NCBI GenBank assembly: GCA_021029095.1
Contig: JAJOHG010000503.1
Coordinates: forward strand, 1-16,403
DNA length: 16,403 bases
Reading direction: 5' to 3'
Source: Phellopilus nigrolimitatus
Taxonomy: Eukaryota; Basidiomycota; Agaricomycetes; Hymenochaetales; Hymenochaetaceae
Shown: piece after piece, positions 8,294 to 16,403 of the stretch
Position numbering within the stretch: the stretch's first letter is position 1
Layout: each line of letters starts with the position of its first letter
Made by a program: the position numbers and the translations under genes
The notes under the pieces: generated by a model
The model's input: only the letters and a program-made list of their open reading frames with translations
Databases searched by the model: none
Told to the model about the DNA's origin: nothing

Positions 8294-9926
8294 GGCAGGT
8301 AATTGTTATGTTCGTGGTCGTTACTGAGTGCAGTCAGTACGTCGCTGAATCTTGCAGAACATATAATAACGGATGGACTGACCTATATTATTTTATCGAT
8401 TACGCTGAGACGATCCTAGCCGCGTGGCAGCCTCACGATTTCAGCAGAGCGACGGATTAAGTAGTAAACAGACGCGTTAGCTTTTAGAAGTAAATCGCAA
8501 AGGCCGTTGGCTGCTCTGAATCGAAGCTGTGTATAGTAGGGATACGAGGACCAGCCACGTTTGATCCGAGTTATTTGGCAGAGCAGCGAAAGAGCAGAAA
8601 AACTCAGAAGAACACCTCGCGCTCGCGCTCACAGGAATAAATATAGAAAGACATGGTAAAGAGCAGACACTTACAGACAAAAGACAAAAGGCCAGATGTC
8701 TATGTATGATGGTCGTTATAAGTGACCGACGCCAACGAGAACAAGAACGGGGCCCGGGTGTGTCGGCGAGCTTAGTACAGTATAAGCCTAAGATCAAGAT
8801 AAAAAACACTTCGTGGGTCCAAGGCTGTTCGTGTTTGACTCTTGTCCGCCGGTAATCATCGGCGCCTTGTCCTTGGAAGGCCTCAGTATTCGGAATACAT
8901 TACTATGTGAATGATCGCATGCACAAATAGCGCTGAATTGAAGGATGCGGAAGCAAGTACAGACGACTCTGAATTTATAGGAGATTAACCGATGCGGATG
9001 ACGTCCAAGGCTGTTCTGCCCAATCGGAGGACTCAAAACTTCTAGCGCCTTCGAGCCAGAACCAGTCAATAGTTATAGTATATTCGTTAAGTGTCGTAAG
9101 TTTTTTTAGATCGAGTTCAAGATCATCAAGTTGGTATTGCAAGGAGATACAAGCCGTGCCTGGCAACTCGGCGCCACCGGCTTCCGCCGAAACGGCAGCG
9201 GCGCCTGAATTCCGATCACAGGCTTTCGGCGCATGACGCCTTTCAACATACCTTGAACTATACTATCCATCATTGGAATAGTAAGTCTGTGCTTCTGCGA
9301 CTTGTACTTAAGCTGAGTCTATCCGAGCGTACCGTGGTTTCTCTCAGGAAGGATCGACTGCCGCATACAGACAGGGGTTACACTAGAGCTAACTCTACTA
9401 ACACCAGCATTTATGTAATGCTCTGATGATGATTGCAGTTTTGCTTTTCTTTGCAATAGTTGAAGGTCACAGTCGGAGAATAAAGCGTCTGTGATGATAA
9501 TAATCTGACTTGAATCTGTAAATAAGCTGACTGTTTTTAAAAGATCGCTTCAAAAATTTATCGGGCGTTTCAGTCGATCGCAGTCTGGTCCCGCTACTTC
9601 GTCGTGGGCCACCTCATCCGGCGAAGGACACCAACTAACTGTTCGCCCTTCTTCAATTCATCGGAGCGTATTAACCTTGATAGGAGCTTACCTGACTGCC
9701 TGGGCCGTTGCCATGCCGTAGCAGCTCCTTTTCCGCATATAACAAGACGCTAGCCGCATGTCCAAGGCCCTCCCAGGATTCCATATATGGGATGTACAAT
9801 CGTGTCCCACTCGGTACTCTTCGTTAACACATCTGGATAGTCAGCGCGGAGTCCATGTGACGGCGACTACATAAAGCAGCACTGCTGCGCGCCTGACGAA
9901 TTGCATTTCACTTTCACTCTTCCACC
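8294..9926. other. Gene-poor region between divergent genes
   Basis: No recognisable gene in 1.6 kb. The left end is the promoter side of the DUF6699 gene, with AT-rich TATA-like sequence near 8357-8372 and 8385-8405. The longest frame (8477-8809, -) opens with GTG and contains no ATG. A GC-rich spot at 9170-9205 has GGCGCC at both ends around GCCG-AAA-CGGC and could fold. The right end is the promoter side of the 9927 gene. Confidence 0.45.
9869..9876 (+). promoter_or_regulatory. TATA-like box of the 9927 gene
   Basis: ACATAAAG lies about 50 bp upstream of the ATG at 9927, matching the CATAAAG before the reductase gene. The position fits a short leader. Assignment is by position and composition only. 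Confidence 0.3.
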
Positions 9927-10709
9927 ATGAACCCAGAATCTCCAATGGACCGTACCGCTCGCTGGGTACAGCAGCACGCTCAACCGAGCTACTATCAGCG
10001 AAACTCGCTGTCCAGTTCTCGGAACCGCCAAAGAGTCGAGCGCCAGGAAGGGCTTTCGTCGCAACAGTCGTCCAGGACTGACTTAGGTGGCGCAGACCAT
10101 GGTGTAGGTTCAGGCAGGCGCGCTTATGCGCCGCAGTCATCGACTGTGCTCGGCGTCGCTGGGTCTTCGCGTTCTAGTCAGAAAGTTGCCTCCGCTGAAC
10201 CACCCCTATCCTCGTCGCACCATCGGTCTCGGTCTCATTCTAGTTCACTGCCGCACGAACACCATACTCGTCCACAGCTGAACATCCCTGCGTCGCTTTA
10301 TCAAAATCCAAACCTGCCTGCCTTCGTTCAAGGACCTCCCGGATCGGGATATCCGATGACAATGACGTCGGCTCGCCCGACGCCCTCGCACTTTGGTAGG
10401 GCAGCTGTTCCGGGTCCTTTGGATCCCACGTTGCAAGTCCCAGCACCTCTAAATCCAAAAGTACGTAATTTTGCTGACCAACTGTGATTCACTGTATAAC
10501 ATCTGCGGTACGAATTTCGATAGAAATCGCGCCCGATCGTACAGAAGCGACGTCCGTCATTGTCTGGCGAGACGTTTGAACCTCCTGCACGCTCTGCGTC
10601 CACCCTCCACCATCGAGGACCCGAGAATCGAGAACCTCGTGCCCAGGGCCAAGGGGATGTCCGCCGCGTGCGCGACCGCGCTGCAAGCGAGTCGCGCAGA
10701 AGGTGGTGA
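9927..10709 (+). CDS. Disordered Ser/Arg/Pro-rich hypothetical protein
   Basis: ATG at 9927 has a strong context (CCACCATGA). Exon 1 (9927-10460) gives 178 codons. A 63-nt intron with GTACGT at 10461 and CGATAG at 10523 joins in phase to exon 2 (10524-10709), giving 239 residues. The N-terminal half is Ser/Gln/Arg-rich; a His/Arg/Ser segment follows (about 90-115). Then comes a more ordered-looking part, SLYQNPNLPAFVQGPPGSGY (about 122-141). The end is basic, with VQKRRPS as a possible nuclear signal. I do not recognise a domain. The end is uncertain: all three frames are open after the intron, and a strong donor-like GTACGT at 10711 follows in a different frame, so the true C-terminus may differ. 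The gene converges on GH30. Confidence 0.5.
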
Positions 10710-11245
10710 AGTACGTGTTTTCGGAGTTGCATCGTGCCTCGTTGTAGCGAGCAGGCATGTTCGTGCTCGAATGAATACTTTTACTCGTCCGCCTTTAATT
10801 CTTTATTCCTTCTATTACTACCCGCCAAAATCGCACCATTTCGCGTCGATCTAGAGATCAAATCCTTCTAGAGATGTTGCACTTCTTCTATACTACAATT
10901 GTTTTTGCGGTTCAATGAACCTTCTCGTTAAGCGCGCTTATGTAAGCCTTTGTAACTTCTGCGAATACTTGTATTATAGAAATTCAACAACTCGATTTCA
11001 TGTATCAGCATCACTGGTGATCTTTCTTGAATTAAATCTCTTCTCTACTTCATAATACTATTATATATACCCCTCGCCTAATAAAACGAAACGCTTCAGA
11101 ACCTCAGTTGTCAATATAAATCAGCCCAGGTGAAAATAGAAATAATGATAATATGAAAAGAGGTGTGGAAGGAGGAAGAGGAGTGTGCGGGTGGGTTGTG
11201 AGGGGGAGTAAGATAATACAATAAAATAAAATGAGCGTTCATGGT
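10710..11245. terminator. Convergent 3' region
   Basis: AT-rich sequence separates the 9927 gene from the GH30 gene. AATAAA at 11080-11085 on the plus strand may serve the left gene. A purine-rich tract at 11155-11215 (+) would be a pyrimidine-rich stretch in the GH30 3' flank. No gene is seen. Confidence 0.35.
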
Positions 11246-13647
11246 TCAGTTACTGGAGGCAGCAGTTGTGAACCATGACATGGTGGTCAAGCCAGTGGGA
11301 AACGAGTAAATCGCCTGAGAAAATCACGAGACTAGTGAATATCAAAAGCTCTCTGAGTGAAGAAGGGACGCACCGTATTACCCCGGAACTTGATAGCAGT
11401 CTTCAACGTCCCGCTATCTCTATTTTATGGTGGATGCATTGCAAAACAAGAAGGAAAAAATCAATCGTTGAGCGCCGTGCATGTGTTCGAATGCAATCCC
11501 GTTCACTCACGAATTCATCACCACAAGACTGTATCGCGAGCTTGTACCGTTTGCCGCGGTGACATATGCACCAACGGTCAACGAGGATTCTTGGCTACCA
11601 CTGACATCCACACCGATGCGCTGGCCAAACGCGCCGCCTTCGTTGAGAGGTAGGACGGCTTTCGAAGCGTGTGCCATAGCGTAGTCTGAGGGTCAAGAGC
11701 AGAAAGTTAATCTAAAAAGCTATCAAAATCAACCGAACATACTCACACTCCTGGTTTAATTGTGTAGTTCCGTCCGACGAGACCTGCACGATTCCGCGGC
11801 AGCCTTCCCCGCAGCTTGTCGCGCCAGGTAGCTTTGGATTTCCCTGTGGGTCGACGGCAAAATTCCACATCAGTCCAGCTTGCGCCCAGTGCGTCGCAGC
11901 ACCGACAACACTAAGAATAAGAGCTTAAGCAATAAATTCCCAAGTGAAATGTTGGTCTTTATTCAACACGTACATATTATTCGTGTAAAACTTAATGTGG
12001 ATAAAGAGTGTATGTCAGCATCTGAGGACTCGTCTGAGTCGGGAGAGATGCTTACTTGAATGTCGCTCCACCATTCCGAACCCACAACGCCTGTGCACTC
12101 CGTGGAATAAATCTCCTTGTCGGGAAAAGCATTGTGAAAGTCGTCCTGCTGCCCGACATTTCCCTCGTAGCAATGGAATGCAACGCCCGCGAAGGCGTCC
12201 GCCGCGCCATCTTCGCGCATCTTAAGGGTAGAAAGTCAAAAGTTTAGCTAGATAAAATAAAATTCAAAAGGAGGGTAACCGACGAGCTGCACTGCATACG
12301 ACGTCACGTCGGCCCAATTATGCTCGTAACCAATTATCTTCACATCATTCATACCGTTCGCATCAAGCAGCTTGCGGAGCTTCACGGCAACAGCCGCTTC
12401 AATTTTTGTGGTATATACCGCTGATGGGAGCGAAGGATTGCTGTTCTCTACTTCATTCTAAGAAAGAAGCATTCAGATACCTCGGACGCGAGAACTTATA
12501 CATGGCTGATAAATTCACCTGGATAGAGAGAGCATAAGGAGAGAACCCCTTCGATTTGAAGCTCTGCGCGCTTTTGAGGAGGTAGTTTGCCACTATGTCA
12601 CTCATAGTCAGACCTGATCTTTTCACGGGGATGACGTAAAGCAACTCCTCACTATGTCCGCTATGCACGGCCAGGAAGTTCCCGCCGTCCATTGTGCCAC
12701 TGTCCTTCATCCATGCAGGCTGCAAGACAGATATTTTAACATGATGAACAATCCGAATTAAGATTAACGGAACAAACGTACAGGAGACCACGGCACCAAA
12801 TGAATTTTCATATTTTTACAGATAGCCTGGATGTCCTGCAGGACTGGGAAAACGTAGTCAGGCGTCACGTCAACGCTAAAGCTGGACAGAGACGTGTCAT
12901 TCTTCTTGTCATCGTAGCTGTACACTGTTTAAAAGAGCGAATCGAAGTTTGTCTGGTTGTCGCAAAGGATTGCTTTCAGCTAGATGAACGTACGTACCAT
13001 TGGGAGAGAAGTCAGTAGCTCCAAGAGGGACGCGGATGTAGTTCAAGCCAGCAGAGTTACCTGTGTCTGAGGCACAGCGCTGCGTAAGTCGATACAAATC
13101 ATTTTCAAACAAGTCATATACGCACTATCGAACATGGACTTGAGAAGTGCTGTATACGCGTCCTCATTTGAATTCTACCAAAACGCGTCAATATCCAACT
13201 TCTTTTGTTGATAAACGTTTTGATCATTTTCACCTTAAGGTTATTCAGTACAGACGCCGACGAGTCCGCTATAAGTCAGGGTACCACCTGCTGTCAGCCC
13301 TCCTTAATTCACACCTATTCTAGAAGATCCGTACTGAGGGTCGCTCCGAAGCCGTAAACAGTCTGGTATACTGTCCCATCATCAACGTCGATCTCCGCAT
13401 CTCCGCCATCTGCCGTATTGAAGTCGACTGAAGCGGATGTAGGAAGCTGTTTAAAGAGGGATTTCTGGTCGGAAGTAGTTTCCCACTACATGAAGAAAGA
13501 AAGAAAAAAGATGACAGGAGATTAATTCAATTAAAATGAACTGAGATTGAGCTAAGTACGCACGATATCTTGGATAGTTTGTGCTTGTACAATGCGGGAA
13601 CATAGGAGGACATAGGCTGAGAAGAAAACACTCCAGAGAGTTCTCAT
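11246..13647 (-). CDS. Secreted glycoside hydrolase family 30 (endo-beta-1,6-glucanase/galactanase-like)
   Basis: A complete 14-exon gene, 513 residues. Exons (- strand, descending): 13647-13564, 13485-13335, 13268-13234, 13174-13126, 13066-12998, 12924-12782, 12719-12519, 12457-12284, 12220-12056, 11990-11974, 11910-11747, 11685-11511, 11419-11374, 11314-11246. Residues 1-22 are a signal peptide ending VQA, so the enzyme is exported. GH30 landmarks in order: GFGATLTDSSA, GLNYIRVPLGATDFS, PWSPPAWMKDSGTMDGG, ALSIQNE with acid/base E246, IIGYEHNW, GVAFHCYEG, IYSTECTG with nucleophile E343, WWSDI, GLMWNFAVDPQGNPKLPG and a C-terminal beta domain. Members hydrolyse beta-1,6-glucan or beta-1,6-galactan by a retaining mechanism; which one cannot be told here. 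Oddities: a 17-nt microexon, a 22-residue insertion after MDGGN, and an uncertain donor (GTCGGT) at 12283. Both catalytic residues are present, so it should be active. Confidence 0.93.
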
Positions 13648-15185
13648 GTTGGCGGCGGATTGATCGGCGCGTTATCCTCACCAGCTTATCTATATGAAGA
13701 TACTGGGAAAGGGGGTCGGAGGGACGTTTCGCGGAACTCGACAAAGGCTCCCGTCTTTCCCAATGTGCCTTTTTGATGCAACGATAAGTGCACATCATTA
13801 AGTACACATTGAGTATGCTGCGGAGATACATTGCCGGCCGCACTGGCGCAAAGGAGATATCGTCGGATTTTATAAGTGGCGGGAGCAGACGCGAAGGGAG
13901 GTACAGTCGGGCGGGGATGATGAGCGGGCCTTGAGATACCGAATCCTAATCACCAAAGCAACATCGTGAGGGTCGGCAAGTCCCAATCAGCGCTTGTGCG
14001 CAAATGGAGTTTGGTGATCCGAGTTCGCAACGCGTGGCGAGAGATGCGACGGGCACAGGTTCACGAGTAAGCGAAACCTCAAACATATAAGTTCGTGACC
14101 AGTCGCCACAGTCAGCGGTAAACGCAGACAGTCGGTAAAGGACTTGAAGGGGGCAGGGCGGACATCAATGCTTGTTCGAAACCTGTACAAGACCTGTGGC
14201 AAACTGGATACGAAATTGTCAACATAGTTCATGCTAGACTTGATTGAAGGGAATTTCAAGCGTCCATACGTTCAAAATGATTTTTAGCTCTTCTGAAGGA
14301 GAAAACTTACTTAAGTGATACTCAACTTCCACGACTGTCAACATGAGAAATGATGTTAGAGGCCAGCATCGAAGCAAGTTTGTTTCCCCAGAGCATCTTG
14401 TCAGTAATACTCTGTCGGTCTGGTAATCGCACTCGATGGTATAGCTGAAGTTTCGAGTAGTCACAATCTTGTCGCTTTGTTGAACTTGAAGCACCGGACG
14501 TCACGGACTCCGAGTTGGTGGCGTAGCCGAAAAAAGGATCAAAAGATAATTGGTATGCAGTGATCGGCTAATGAGCGCGGTACGTTCTGAAGTTGAATGT
14601 CGAATGGTCAGAGTCTCGCCGATGGCGATGGTGCTTTCGAGGCGAAAAATGGACTCGCCGACAGTGCAATAGACATGACTTGGATATTGCCGTTAGAATG
14701 GCCTGATTATATGTCATTACGAATTAATTACGTAATTTGATAGTTACAGCGTGGGACTCAGAAACAATATGGTTTGCTTCTGATACCGAATCCATTATGT
14801 AACATAATATTGATATCTTGTCGTCGCTACTTTTTCGTCGGTGTGTCTTCTGTCTTCGAACTTCGAAGCGGCTTCGCAAATCGGACTGGACATGCGCATT
14901 CACAGTGGTCAGACGAGCTACCTGAGAAAGTTGGTCCTCGCGACACTGCATTCAGCATTTATTTCCCTTTTGACCATAACGCGATCTTACAACCGACAGG
15001 GTGAGTTACGCGCTGATTTGTGCAACAGGTGTAGGACGAGAATGCACCATCCGGCTTAAGACGATGGCATGCAGTGAGATGGACCAGTCTCATTCTATGC
15101 ATCTCACGGTCGTACACGGGCTCGGCGGTGTGCACCGCACATCAATGCGCCACGCTTGATGACCGCACCTCCGTTTGTGTATCCC
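13648..15185. other. Gene-poor region upstream of GH30
   Basis: About 1.5 kb with no family I recognise. TATAAAAT on the minus strand (13867-13874) lies 220 bp before the GH30 start and may be its core promoter. Minus-strand frames at 13987-14259, 14234-14494 and 14322-14504 open with TTG or GTG and have no matching splice chain; coding remains are possible. A 75-codon frame at 14724-14951 (-) does have an ATG but no recognisable content. Dyads: ATTATGT-A-ACATAAT at 14794-14808 and GTGAGATG...CATCTCAC at 15074-15107. Confidence 0.4.
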
Positions 15186-15425
15186 TTAACTGACTAGCCA
15201 ATGGGTAGTGAAATCAACATAGTGTCCGATAATACTCATCGGTTTGACTTGCATACATCCCTGCGCCTGCAGAAGACTAGCAGCTTCCTTGGTTGCAATC
15301 GCGTCGCAGGCAACAACTATTCATGGGAAAGGAACATGAAGATACTTCTTACCGCTGACACTTGGAAAAACCCATCGTGAAAACATAAGAGTCAAGCACA
15401 GATCTAGCAAAACGGTTTTTCGCAT
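15186..15425 (-). CDS. Candidate small secreted protein, doubtful
   Basis: An ATG at 15425 opens a hydrophobic start (MRKTVLLDLCLTLMFSRW), followed by a donor GTAAGA at 15352. Removing a 36-nt intron (15352-15317, ending GAATAG) joins in frame to 42 more residues ending at the TAA at 15186-15188, for 67 in all. The N-terminus resembles a signal peptide. I do not recognise the rest. Against it: the intron is shorter than the others in this window (50-91 nt), its branch point is poor, and an open frame of this size can arise by chance. It lies on the same strand as, and just downstream of, the lipase-like gene. Confidence 0.22.
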
Positions 15426-15736
15426 TCTGTTATGTTCATGATGGAATGTAATTCAAGCGTAGTGCGGCGGTTTGTCTGAAGAAATAGAAGAGATGAATCT
15501 TAGACGACGGTCGATTTTCAATACTCATGGCAAATAGGCACTGACATCATAATCCTTGATATACACTTGCGCGTCGCGGTGAATGCGTCATCCCGGCATG
15601 GTCTGTTTAAATAAAAGTATGCGATACCCTTGCATATCAGGCACAGAAATGATCGCGCTGCAGAATGACGGAGAAACACAATTAATCATCCACACGAAGA
15701 AGTAAACAATATTGCCAGTAACCATAATTCGATAAG

Positions 15737-16334
15737 TTACAACCGTGAAGCGGGAGTCGCCTTAGGCAAACGCGCCTCCACCCACGCAATGCATTCGTTG
15801 ATGAATCTCTCTTTCATACGTCTGGTTCGTTGTGCAATTCGTGAGGCCTCCCTGGTACCATCACCGATGAATTGTGGGTTCCTTTTTTTCAGAAATGGAT
15901 ACATACAGGATAAAGCGAGATTTGCTTGTCCTTCGCTGGCACTGCGTCATGAAAGAGTTTGCTGGCGGCATGCGATGTTACCTCAAAGGATATAAGTATA
16001 ACGCTCATAACATAATGAAAATAGTAGCCTAAACAGAATATACCTTGTCATCTGTCCCGTGCGCGATGAAAAGCTACCTCAGCATATTTGATTTTAGAAG
16101 GGAATCTCGCACAAGAAACACAACGACTTCACCGGAAGATTCATGCCAATCCTTGTAGTGCGTTTTTAAGAGCTCCTCCCCCTTCATATAATATCAGCAT
16201 AAGTAAACGTGCGGTGTTTAAAAGTCGAGACGTACTCTGTTGAGCATATCACTAATGCCTCTGAGTGTACCCTTCTGCTTTATGAGCGGGTCGTTCAGGT
16301 ACGCTTCGTTGCTTCTGGAATCTCTTGAAAGGTC
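15737..16334 (-). pseudogene. Monoglyceride-lipase-like alpha/beta hydrolase, 3' part, frameshifted
   Basis: The C-terminal third of a serine aminopeptidase S33/monoglyceride lipase family protein; the 5' part, with the nucleophile serine, lies beyond the right edge. Exons (descending): 16334-16236 (DLSRDS...AYLNDPLIKQKG), 16181-16128 (GEELLKTHYKDW), 16073-16044 (LFIAHGTDD, with the catalytic Asp region), 15981-15903 (VTSHAASKLFHDAVPAKDKQ) and 15851-15737 (HELHNEPD, with the catalytic His, then ERFINECIAWVEARL). Bases 16403-16335 are probably intron. Family members release fatty acid from monoacylglycerol, usually at lipid droplets or membranes. Oddity: after HELHNEPD the next three bases make GTA-TGA, a stop. 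One more base would restore the conserved frame, so there is an apparent single-base deletion at about 15817-15820. The donors at 16127 and 15902 are weak and chosen by frame. Confidence 0.78.
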
Positions 16335-16403
16335 CTGGCCGAGTGAAGTTTCATATAGAGAACAAAACGTACGTCAGGATGAGCGAGTAAAAGACAGATA
16401 GGG

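Noticed and set aside
8477..8809. 110-codon hydrophobic frame on the minus strand
   Set aside because: It opens with GTG, contains no ATG, and has no recognisable membrane-protein pattern beyond composition.
11470..11510. tRNA B-box-like GTGTTCGAATGCAATCC
   Set aside because: It lies in a GH30 intron, with no A box or acceptor stem at tRNA spacing. No other tRNA-like pair of boxes was found in the window.
13269..13334. Apparent in-frame stop in GH30 after GFGATLST
   Set aside because: A phase-1 intron with donor GTACGG at 13334 and acceptor TATAG at 13269 removes it and gives the conserved GFGATLTDSSA.
13451..13843. 130-codon minus-strand frame at the GH30 5' end
   Set aside because: It overlaps exons 1 and 2 of GH30 in another phase, and those exons are fixed by the signal peptide and family sequence.
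14234..14504. Overlapping minus-strand frames suggesting a degraded gene
   Set aside because: They lack ATG starts, a consistent splice chain and any sequence I recognise.
15580..15600. 14-base match TGCGTCATCCCGGC shared with the DUF6699 gene at 1101-1114
   Set aside because: The flanking sequence does not match in either frame, so it is most likely coincidence rather than a DUF6699 remnant.
16074..16127. Apparent in-frame stop before IAHGTDD in the lipase-like gene
   Set aside because: A 54-nt in-frame intron (GTCGTT...GGTAG, CTAAAAT branch point) explains it, though the donor is weak.

Overview
The window looks like nuclear DNA of a filamentous basidiomycete, probably an Agaricomycete. 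The evidence is many short introns (mostly 50-75 nt, GTRNGT...YAG type), CACC/CCACC contexts at start codons, two proteins of the DUF6699 family (a domain expanded in mushroom-forming fungi), and multi-exon GH30, alcohol-dehydrogenase-like and monoglyceride-lipase-like genes whose nearest remembered relatives are agaricomycete. No tRNA, rRNA, CRISPR array, bacterial operon structure or intact transposon was seen.

Layout, left to right. 1-1024 holds at most a small doubtful ORF (664-948, +). 1025-1792 (-) is a 255-residue DUF6699 protein with an N-terminal RVxF motif. 1793-5097 is a long stretch without a recognisable gene between two divergent genes; it contains the DUF6699 promoter, several DNA dyads and a GC-rich cluster of inverted repeats just before the next gene. 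5098-6423 (+) is a five-exon zinc-type medium-chain dehydrogenase/enoyl reductase with an apparent one-base deletion in exon 3. It converges on 6772-8293 (-), a long Pro/Trp-rich protein ending in a second DUF6699 domain, whose real start probably lies in a tiny upstream exon. 8294-9926 is gene-poor. 9927-10709 (+) is a disordered Ser/Arg/Pro-rich hypothetical protein. It converges on 11246-13647 (-), a complete 14-exon secreted GH30 glycoside hydrolase whose two catalytic glutamates and whole exon chain can be followed. 13648-15736 is gene-poor apart from a weak candidate for a small secreted protein (15186-15425, -). 15737-16334 (-) is the 3' part of a monoglyceride-lipase-like alpha/beta hydrolase, cut by the window edge and carrying an apparent one-base deletion near its end.

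The genes do not form an evident pathway. GH30 would act outside the cell on beta-1,6-linked glucan or galactan, the lipase and reductase are metabolic enzymes, and the DUF6699 proteins have no established function. The points most worth checking are the two independent frameshifts in otherwise well-preserved genes, the Cys/His cluster and hidden first exon of the second DUF6699 protein, the RVxF motif of the first, the 17-nt microexon and 22-residue insertion of GH30, and the dyad cluster before the reductase. Exon boundaries were derived by hand from splice consensus, reading-frame continuity and remembered family sequence; no search was run.
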